Assembly (NCBI GenBank): GCA_964563495.1
Contig: CAZLYK010000036.1
Location: 1-44,965, forward strand
Source of the DNA: CAZLYK01 sp964563495
Lineage (GTDB): Bacteria > Acidobacteriota > Blastocatellia > RBC074
Reading direction: 5' to 3'
DNA: 44,965 bases
Position numbers and translations under genes: made by a program. Below, piece after piece: positions 38,934 to 44,965 of the stretch (positions are counted from its first letter, which is position 1; each line of letters begins with the position of its first letter). A model generated the notes under the pieces. That model made no database searches, was not told the DNA's origin, and saw nothing but the letters and a program-made list of their open reading frames with translations.

Positions 38934-40997
38934 TCAACGTTGAACGCCCATAACCACGCGGCGACCGAGACTGGTGAAATCGAGCGTCGAGGCAGTCGCG
39001 CTGAAATCGTGTGAAGAAGGGGTGAAGGAGACACGGCTCCGGCTGGCCGTCACCCGGTAGGTTGCGCCGGCCTCGAAGCCCGATTGACTCCAGTAACCTC
39101 CTTCGTCACTCTGCACCGGTTGTGGCGCTTCACCCTCGCCGGAAAGGCGGGTGAAGGTCAGGACCACTCTGCCGATACCGGCCCCACTATCCGTCGTAAT
39201 TCGACCTGAAACCTCGAAAAATTGGCCCCTTCCGGCCTGCCTGATCGTGACCTGACGTCCGGCGATCGAGAGGGTCCCGGTGCGCTGCGTCGGGCCGGTA
39301 TTTTCGCTGACTTGAAAACTGATTTCGCCCGGCCCAAACCCTGTCGCGACGGATGTGATCGTGATCCAGGAATCGTTGGTTGCGACCCGCCACGAGACAC
39401 CGGCCAGGGCCGCGACCTCGACTTTACCAGAGCCCCCTGGAATACCAAAGACCTGCTCAACCGGTGTCAGTCTGGTTGCGGCCAGATCGAAGGCGGCTTT
39501 GACGTCGAGTCGACCGAAACCGTAGACGTTGTTTTGGGCATCATCGCCGCGGCAATCGTTCATTTCCATGCGGAGCGCCGACTGGTTGAGGATGTTTTCG
39601 GTCAAGCTGATCTGACCGCGCAGCTCCGGATAAGCCGACCAGAGCAGCGCGACGGCTCCCGCGACGTGCGGTGTCGCCATTGAAGTGCCATCGTATGCGG
39701 CATAGTTGCCGTTACGAATGGCCGATCGGACGGCGACACCGGGTGCGGCGATATCCGGCTTGATTCGATTGCTGCCGTCGATCTTGACGGGGCCGCGGCT
39801 GCTGAACGGAGCAATCGTTCCGGCGCCGGTGATCAGGGCTCCCACGCTGTAGCTGGATTCGTAAAGTGCAGGAGGATCGACAACCGAAGAGCAGGCCGCG
39901 CCGGCATTGCCGGCCGCCACAACGGTCATTATCCCCGCCGCACGGTGAGCCTCTACGGCGGCTTTTAATGTCTCCGGAGCGCATCCTTCCGATGGTGGAC
40001 AGGTCCAGGAATTGGTCGTGATGTCGGGAGCTTTGGATGGATCGCCCTGTTCCGGAGACCCATCGACCGGATAAGGTGCGAGGAAAAATTGGAAGCATTC
40101 AAGATAGGTAGCCGGCGTGCCCTTGCCGCGATCCATATTTCGGCAGGAGATGAATTTGGCTGCCGGGGCGACGCCGATCTGGTTGTCCCAACCATCTGAT
40201 CCGACCGCCGTGCCGAGCGTGTGTGTGCCGTGATTATTATCGTCGCAGGGGATCATTGAATCGGGGCCGCAAACTCCCCCGCCGGTGTGCACGCTGTCGT
40301 GCCAGTTATAATCATGATCGGCGCCGGCGCCGTTCCAACCACGGTATTGTTCCCGCAATGCCGGGTGACCCCAGTCCACTCCTGTATCCTGGCCGCCGAT
40401 GACGATCCCCTGACCCTTGAAGCCCATGGCCCAGACCTCGGGAGCCCGTATGTAACTGACCCCGCTCTCTATGCCCAGTGAGGTGACCGTCAGGTTGAAG
40501 GGCTGATTGATCGGAGACGAGATGGGCTGAATGCCCGTCAATTGGGGATTGCCGTCGATGCTCGCGACATCAGGGCGTTGAGCCAGCTCGATCGCGATCT
40601 CTCGTGTGGCTTTCACCCAGATCGCGTTGATGATGTAGAAGGGGCGATGATCCAGATTTTGCTCCTTCAACCAGCTCAGTAATGGACGCTGTGTCGCCTG
40701 AGCTTTGGCGCGCAGGGTCTCGAAGACAAAACGATTTTTCTCTGCCTTTGTCTTCAGTAATTCGGCCGGACTCAGATCGGCCTGGTCTTTGAGCACCACC
40801 AGAAATTCGGTCATTTCGCCGTTGGCCGTGGTCGCTAAAACCCAGGTTGAAAGTTTGCTCTCGACCTGGAGCCAGCTCTCCCGGCCGTCGGCCTCAAGCG
40901 ATCCCGCGCCGGATTGGGCGGAGACGAAAAAACCGCCGGCGAGAAGACCGAAAACAAAAATTAAAAGTAGAAAAAAGGCGAACCGTGACTTATTCAT
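38934..40997 (-). CDS. Secreted subtilisin-like serine peptidase (S8) with BACON-like and carboxypeptidase-regulatory-like C-terminal domains
   Basis: 687 aa. Signal peptide (about 1-27), an I9-like propeptide region (about 40-150), and the catalytic domain with D204 in GGQDTGVDWGHP, H256 in NNHGTHTLGT, oxyanion N364 in AAGNAG and S439 in DGTSMATPHVAG. After about 510 comes a BACON-like beta domain (SWRVATNDSWITITS ... GTLSIAGRQVTIRQ) and then a carboxypeptidase-regulatory-like fold (about 592-675). Cys residues in the catalytic domain suggest disulfides in an exported protein. Bacillopeptidase-F/vpr-like. tsaC starts 7 bases after its stop, probably co-transcribed, though the functions look unrelated. 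Confidence 0.9.
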   Translation of the reverse strand: MNKSRFAFFLLLIFVFGLLAGGFFVSAQSGAGSLEADGRESWLQVESKLSTWVLATTANGEMTEFLVVLKDQADLSPAELLKTKAEKNRFVFETLRAKAQATQRPLLSWLKEQNLDHRPFYIINAIWVKATREIAIELAQRPDVASIDGNPQLTGIQPISSPINQPFNLTVTSLGIESGVSYIRAPEVWAMGFKGQGIVIGGQDTGVDWGHPALREQYRGWNGAGADHDYNWHDSVHTGGGVCGPDSMIPCDDNNHGTHTLGTAVGSDGWDNQIGVAPAAKFISCRNMDRGKGTPATYLECFQFFLAPYPVDGSPEQGDPSKAPDITTNSWTCPPSEGCAPETLKAAVEAHRAAGIMTVVAAGNAGAACSSVVDPPALYESSYSVGALITGAGTIAPFSSRGPVKIDGSNRIKPDIAAPGVAVRSAIRNGNYAAYDGTSMATPHVAGAVALLWSAYPELRGQISLTENILNQSALRMEMNDCRGDDAQNNVYGFGRLDVKAAFDLAATRLTPVEQVFGIPGGSGKVEVAALAGVSWRVATNDSWITITSVATGFGPGEISFQVSENTGPTQRTGTLSIAGRQVTIRQAGRGQFFEVSGRITTDSGAGIGRVVLTFTRLSGEGEAPQPVQSDEGGYWSQSGFEAGATYRVTASRSRVSFTPSSHDFSATASTLDFTSLGRRVVMGVQR

Positions 40998-41383
40998 TCA
41001 AACACTTCCCCCAGCCATCACCCATACGAGCGTCGTTCCAAAAGTCGGCGCCAACACGCGTGAACCCACTATCTCAACGATCATGACGGCCGCACCTGCG
41101 GCCAAAACGGCGGCATTCAGTATTAATTGATCAATCCTTGAGAGAGCCAGTTGAGGTGAGCTTGTTTCGTTTCCGCTATGGTTAAACCAGGGGGATTGAT
41201 GGGCATTCTTTTAGCGCAAGTTTGTGCAGCTATCTCTCAACACTTGATAAGAATAAGTCAAATTGCCCGAAATTTCCAAACTGTGGCGGGGAAAAATGTC
41301 CGGGTTCATGAATAGACAGGATCGACAAGATTTTTGCGGGACCGAACTTGACCTGGCCTTCGCTATCAGCTGTAGTAGGCAGT
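40998..41383. other. Intergenic region between divergent protease and bshB1 genes
   Basis: 386 bases without a credible gene. It contains a single ACAGGATTA-family arm (AATAGACAGGATCGACAAG, starting 41311) with no partner arm, and presumably both promoters. Nothing else recognised. Confidence 0.6.
41311..41337 (+). repeat. Single arm of the ACAGGATTA repeat family
   Basis: AATAGACAGGATCGACAAG followed by ATTTTTGC. Close to the left arm at 30367 and the copy at 1521-1553. No inverted partner within the gap. Confidence 0.65.
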
Positions 41384-42127
41384 ATGACGGACAGCTCACA
41401 ACTCGACGTGCTGGCAATCGCCGCTCATCCTGACGATGTTGAATTGTCGGTGGGCGGGACGTTGATCAAACTTGCGAGGATGGGTTATCGAACCGGCATC
41501 CTCGATCTGACCCGCGGCGAGGGTGGGACGCGCGGGACACCCGAGTCGCGATCGATTGAATCGGCGCGCGCCGCGCAAATTCTGGGTCTGAAGATGAGGG
41601 AGAACCTGGATCTGGGTGACACGCGGATCCGGATCGACGAGGAGTCGCGGTTGAAGGTCGTGCGCGCTCTCCGGCGGCTACGACCCCGTCTGGTTCTGAC
41701 TCAATCCTGGGAAGATCCGCATCCCGACCACGCTCATACTTCGTGGCTGGTTCGCGAAGCCGCGCATGTGGCCGGTCTGGTCAAATACGATCAGGAGTTT
41801 GGTTTGGAGCGCTGGCGGCCGTCGTGTGTCGCTTACTACCTCTTCCCGCGTACGGTCGTACCGAGTTTTATTGTGGATATCAGCGAAGCTTTTGAGCGCA
41901 AGTGGGAAGCCATTCGGGCTCACGCATCGCAGTTCTTCAACCCGCAGAGCGATGAATTGCCGACCCGCGTCAGCACCTCCGATTTTCTGCGCGAAATGGA
42001 TGCACGCGATCGGTATTTCGGCGCCATGCTCGGCGTCGAATATGGCGAGGCCTTCCTGGTCCGTGAAGCCCTTAACGTGGACGATCCGGTCGCTTTGTTG
42101 ACCCGGAAAATGAACATGTACTCTTGA
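41384..42127 (+). CDS. bshB1: Bacillithiol biosynthesis deacetylase BshB1
   Basis: 247 aa LmbE-type zinc deacetylase that removes acetyl from GlcNAc-malate. Zinc site H15-P-D-D18 in AIAAHPDDVELSVGGT, with the HPDH motif in WEDPHPDHAHTSWLV. TRGEGGTRGTPESR is typical of BshB1. The ATG at 41384 puts the family start (DVLAIAAHPDD) in the right place; an in-frame start at 41348 is less likely. bshA follows 45 bases later on the same strand, which supports the pathway call. Confidence 0.93.
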   Translation: MTDSSQLDVLAIAAHPDDVELSVGGTLIKLARMGYRTGILDLTRGEGGTRGTPESRSIESARAAQILGLKMRENLDLGDTRIRIDEESRLKVVRALRRLRPRLVLTQSWEDPHPDHAHTSWLVREAAHVAGLVKYDQEFGLERWRPSCVAYYLFPRTVVPSFIVDISEAFERKWEAIRAHASQFFNPQSDELPTRVSTSDFLREMDARDRYFGAMLGVEYGEAFLVREALNVDDPVALLTRKMNMYS

Positions 42128-42172
42128 AGAAAATATCTCATTCAAGTCAGCATTGCGGTAATCTTTAAATCC

Positions 42173-43306
42173 ATGAATATCGGGATCACAGTCTTTCCCA
42201 CCTACGGCGGGAGCGGAATCGTTGGCTCTGAGCTCGGGTGTGAATTGTCCGAACGAGGCCACACGGTCCATTTCATCAGCTACGCCCTGCCGACTCGGCT
42301 GTGCCGTCTCAATGAGCGTCTGCAATTTCACCAGGTCGAGCTTTTCGATTATCCGCTCTTCGAGTTTCCACCTTATGATCTTGCGCTCGCTTCGAAGATC
42401 TTTGAAGTAGCTGAAACGCAGAAGCTGGATGTCCTGCACATGCATTATGCGATCCCACACGCCGCGGCCGCCTACCTGGCGCGCGAGATGTACAAGCCGC
42501 AGCGTTATCTCCCATTCGTGACCACTTTACACGGCACCGATATCACGCTGGTCGGATCGCGCAAGAGCTTTTTGCCGATCACTCGTTTTTCGATCGCGCA
42601 ATCCGATGCGGTTACGGCGATTTCGCGCTATCTGGCGGAAGAGACCTACCGGACGTTCGGCGAGATTGCAGTCGAGGTGATCCCGAACTTTATCAACGCC
42701 GATGATTACCAGAGGCGGGAAAATCCCGCGCTTCGCTCAAGCCTTGCTCCGCGGGGCGAGAAACTGCTCATGCACGTCTCGAATTTTCGCCCGGTCAAAC
42801 GGATCACGGATTGCATCCGCACGCTGGCGGAGATCAGGAAGCGGCGGAGCGATCTGGAAGTTCGCCTCGTCATGTGTGGAGACGGGCCGGAGCGAAAAGG
42901 CGCGGAAGATCTGGCCATGAGCTATGGACTGTTCGATCAGGTACTGTTTGTCGGCTCGGTGCCCAATATCGCCGAATATCTTTCCGTTGCTGACCTGCTC
43001 CTCATGCCGAGCGAGACCGAGTCATTCGGGCTGGCGGCGCTCGAAGCCATGGCTTGTCAGGTGCCGGTGATTGCGACGGGTGTCGGGGGTCTGCCGGAGG
43101 TCGTGCTCGATGGCGAAACCGGATACCTGGTCGGTTTGGGCGAAATCGAGGTCATGGCTGAACGCGCCATCGAGATCCTGGTTGATCGGAAGAAACAGCA
43201 AGAGATGGGGGCTTTAGGCCGGGCCTGGGCGGTTGAGCAGTTTAACACCGAACGCGTGATCCCCCAGTATGAAAAACTATATCAGCGAATAATCGCCGGG
43301 AAGTAG
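42173..43306 (+). CDS. bshA: N-acetyl-alpha-D-glucosaminyl L-malate synthase BshA
   Basis: 377 aa GT4-family retaining glycosyltransferase joining UDP-GlcNAc and L-malate, the first step of bacillithiol synthesis. It starts with MNIGITVFPTYGGSGIVGSELG, quoted here in part (CYPTYGGSG-like VFPTYGGSGIV). HMHYAIPHAAAAYLAR and TTLHGTDITLVG are BshA hallmarks, and the C-terminal domain has PSETESFGLAALEAMAC and the ExxxxxxxE sugar-nucleotide motif. Length matches the family (about 375). With bshB1 it predicts bacillithiol as a low-molecular-weight thiol; bshC is not in the window. Confidence 0.94.
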   Translation: MNIGITVFPTYGGSGIVGSELGCELSERGHTVHFISYALPTRLCRLNERLQFHQVELFDYPLFEFPPYDLALASKIFEVAETQKLDVLHMHYAIPHAAAAYLAREMYKPQRYLPFVTTLHGTDITLVGSRKSFLPITRFSIAQSDAVTAISRYLAEETYRTFGEIAVEVIPNFINADDYQRRENPALRSSLAPRGEKLLMHVSNFRPVKRITDCIRTLAEIRKRRSDLEVRLVMCGDGPERKGAEDLAMSYGLFDQVLFVGSVPNIAEYLSVADLLLMPSETESFGLAALEAMACQVPVIATGVGGLPEVVLDGETGYLVGLGEIEVMAERAIEILVDRKKQQEMGALGRAWAVEQFNTERVIPQYEKLYQRIIAGK

Positions 43307-43361
43307 ACGGTCTACCCTGTTGAATCAAAGGCTTTGAGGAATTACACTTTGAGCACCCCTT

Positions 43362-43850
43362 ATGGCAGCAATCCAGAAGGCAGTGATCAAGGCCGTGGTT
43401 TTGACGATCAGCGATTCGGCGTCACGTGGTGAGCGCGAGGATCTCTCAGGGCCCGCTGTGACCGCCGAATTGCGGTCGCAGCAGGCCGAAATAGTCGCGA
43501 CGGAGATTTTGCCCGACGAGCGCGATCAGATCGCCGCGCGTCTACGCCATTTCGCCGACACCGGCGTCGCTAATCTGATCGTGACGACCGGCGGCACCGG
43601 CTTCTCGTCGCGCGATATCACACCCGAAGCGACAAGAGATGTGATCGAGCGTGAAGCGCCCGGCCTGGCCGAATTGATGAGGGTTGAAAGTCTGAAGCTC
43701 ACGCCGCTCGCGGCTTTATCGCGCTCGGTCTGCGGCATCAGAGGGCGGGCGTTGATTGTCAATTTACCGGGCAGTGTCCGCGGCGCACGTGAAAATCTGG
43801 CGGCGATCGCCCGCACCCTGCCACACGCTATTTCACTGCTCGAAGACTAA
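43362..43850 (+). CDS. mogA: Molybdopterin adenylyltransferase MogA/MoaB family
   Basis: 162 aa. VVLTISDSASRGEREDLSGPAV near the N-terminus (quoted in part: LTISDSASRG), the nucleotide-binding TTGGTGFSSRDITPEAT, and INLPGS-like IVNLPGSVRGARENL near the C-terminus. It adenylylates molybdopterin before Mo insertion, or is the MoaB paralogue; the family wording cannot separate the two reliably. Follows bshA by 55 bases on the same strand. No other molybdenum cofactor gene nearby. Confidence 0.88.
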   Translation: MAAIQKAVIKAVVLTISDSASRGEREDLSGPAVTAELRSQQAEIVATEILPDERDQIAARLRHFADTGVANLIVTTGGTGFSSRDITPEATRDVIEREAPGLAELMRVESLKLTPLAALSRSVCGIRGRALIVNLPGSVRGARENLAAIARTLPHAISLLED

Positions 43851-44020
43851 GGAGTTCGCCATGACGCTGCGCGTCGGCCTGAAACAATGAAAATTTGATG
43901 TGGCACAAGATGCCATCTTGTGCCACATTCCCTGAGGAGTCATTCGTGTCGCACTGCGACACCCTGAAATGATTGCCATTACTCTCAAGCACAAGCGCTC
44001 GGGAGTAATGGCAGAGGAGG
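43851..44020. repeat. Series of four palindromes between mogA and the M48 gene
   Basis: Hairpins in order: GACGC-TGC-GCGTC (43863-43875); TGTGGCACAAGATG/CATCTTGTGCCACA (43899-43927, one-base centre); GTGTCGCA/TGCGACAC (43946-43962); TGCCATTACTC/GAGTAATGGCA (43974-43984 with 44003-44013). The segments starting at 43850 and 43935 are similar (AGGAGT..., a small TGCG-centred hairpin, then CTGAAA.ATGA), suggesting a tandemly repeated module. The last arm directly abuts the GAGGAGG ribosome binding site of the M48 gene. Confidence 0.8.
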
Positions 44021-44024
44021 TTAA

Positions 44025-44915
44025 ATGTTGAAGTTCTTTTCCTGGCAACGACTCTTTACGTTTGCGATCGTAGCCGCGATTTTTTCGACGGTCTTCGCCA
44101 TGCAAAATCCGTACGATAAATTTCGCAACCGTGAATACTCCAATCGCGGTTATTTGTCTGAAAGCGATGAGTTGAGACTGGCAGAAGAAGTGCATCGCGA
44201 ACTCGGCAAACAATTTAAGCTGGTTCAGGATCCGGGCATTAATCAATATGTCAGTTCGATTGGCCAGCGGCTGGCGAAAAATTCTGAGCGCCCGAATATC
44301 CCTTATCGTTTTTATGTAGTTGATGACAAGTCGATCAACGCTTTCGCCACTCTGGGCGGTCGGGTTTACGTGCATTCCGGTCTACTTGCGGCTGCTCAAA
44401 ATGAAGCGCAAGTGGCGAGCGTGTTGAGTCACGAGATCGGACATATTGTCGGGCGCCACGGATTGGAGAACGTCAAGCAGTCGCAGAAATACGGCGCGCT
44501 GGCGGGGGTTGCGACGATCGCGGGCGCAATCCTGGGTGGGCGGACCGGCGCGAGCATAGGCGAGTTGGCGGGCGGCCTGCTGGCGGGCGGTTATCTCATG
44601 AAGCACAGCCGTGACGCCGAGCGGGAAGCGGATTTCCTTGGCCTCTACGACCTCAGACGATCAGGTTATAACACCAGTGGAATGGCCCAGATGTTCGATA
44701 TCCTGAGCCAGATCAGCAAGAGTCAGCCCAATGCTCTGGGGTCGATCCTGGCGAGCCATCCGCCCGCGACCGAGCGCGCCACCAATACGCGTCGTGAAAT
44801 TCAAGACCATTTGCCGGGCACCGACCGGAGCGGGATTTTAAACAGCGAGAATTTCAATCGTCTCAAGAGCGGAATGCCGGTGAGCACCCAGCGGCGCGTC
44901 CGCCCGCGCAATTGA
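44025..44915 (+). CDS. M48 family zinc metallopeptidase, exported or membrane-anchored
   Basis: 296 aa. The N-terminal hydrophobic segment (about 10-26) is a signal peptide or anchor. Zinc site HEIGH at 136-140 with the third ligand E201 in READFLG. The region GRTGASIGELAGGLLAGGYLM between them is hydrophobic and glycine-rich. It resembles BepA/YfgC-like periplasmic M48 proteases, which act in outer-membrane protein quality control, but lacks their TPR extension. ATG with AGAGGAGG 6 bases upstream, directly after a hairpin. Confidence 0.9.
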   Translation: MLKFFSWQRLFTFAIVAAIFSTVFAMQNPYDKFRNREYSNRGYLSESDELRLAEEVHRELGKQFKLVQDPGINQYVSSIGQRLAKNSERPNIPYRFYVVDDKSINAFATLGGRVYVHSGLLAAAQNEAQVASVLSHEIGHIVGRHGLENVKQSQKYGALAGVATIAGAILGGRTGASIGELAGGLLAGGYLMKHSRDAEREADFLGLYDLRRSGYNTSGMAQMFDILSQISKSQPNALGSILASHPPATERATNTRREIQDHLPGTDRSGILNSENFNRLKSGMPVSTQRRVRPRN

Positions 44916-44917
44916 TT

Positions 44918-44965
44918 ACAGCGGTTTTCAGTTTCGTGCGTCCTGTCAGACCCACGACCGTCAGG
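44918..44965 (+). repeat. REP-like palindrome, copy 2 (cut by window edge)
   Basis: The 48 bases match 23678-23725 at 45 positions, including the loop sequence CACGACCGTCAGG. Like copy 1 it is preceded by TTA. It starts 2 bases after the M48 stop; the right arm lies beyond the window. Confidence 0.85.

Overview
The window is a bacterial chromosomal segment carrying the replication origin: dnaA, an oriC with a DnaA-box cluster, dnaN, and about 10 kb further the classic origin-proximal cluster rpmH-rnpA-yidD-yidC-jag-mnmE-mnmG-rsmG-parA-parB. Gene content suggests Acidobacteriota, perhaps Blastocatellia. The pointers are a dispersed palindrome-rich intergenic landscape, bactofilin beside parAB, bacillithiol genes, several zinc-ribbon membrane proteins, a DUF6599-like protein and S9/M14/S8 peptidases. 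This is inference from family content; no rRNA is present to confirm it. A run of 100 N at 34181-34280 shows a draft scaffold.

Layout. 66-3768 (minus strand): a nagB-like deaminase, a Gfo/Idh/MocA oxidoreductase and a CBS-domain cysteine/cystathionine synthase form a likely operon ending in a 34-bp perfect hairpin. 3803-3905 is a REP-like palindrome cluster. 4088-5347 is a CNT nucleoside transporter. 5358-8765 (minus) holds an S9 peptidase and an amidase. 9204-11996 is dnaA-oriC-dnaN. 12240-17432 (minus) holds a DUF6599-like protein, a zinc-ribbon/PH-domain protein, then GT2-pdxJ-phosphodiesterase. 17539-20298 is xseA-xseB-ispA. 20414-30350 is the ribosome/RNase P/membrane insertion/tRNA modification/chromosome segregation cluster ending with a bactofilin. 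30469-40997 (minus) holds an amidohydrolase, an M14 peptidase, a DUF2752 protein, three zinc-ribbon membrane proteins, a processive GT2, a Sua5-type TsaC and a secreted subtilase. 41384-44915 (plus) is bshB1-bshA-mogA-M48 peptidase.

The most unusual content is non-coding. A dispersed family built on the word ACAGGATTA (typically AATAGACAGGATTAACAGG) occurs at about ten places, as long inverted repeats (perfect arms up to 48 bp), degenerate hairpins or single arms. It abuts or forms the 3' ends of at least six unrelated genes, supplying stop codons or C-terminal tails in all three frames. Between jag and mnmE one copy is split by three other palindromes, one of which recurs at the right edge of the window. 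A further hairpin series lies between mogA and the M48 gene. The origin has perfect TAC/CTA trinucleotide repeats next to a DnaA box, matching the DnaA-trio unwinding element. Two near-consensus parS sites lie upstream of parA.

No tRNA, rRNA, CRISPR array, transposase or prophage gene was seen. All family assignments are from reading the translations; no database search was run.
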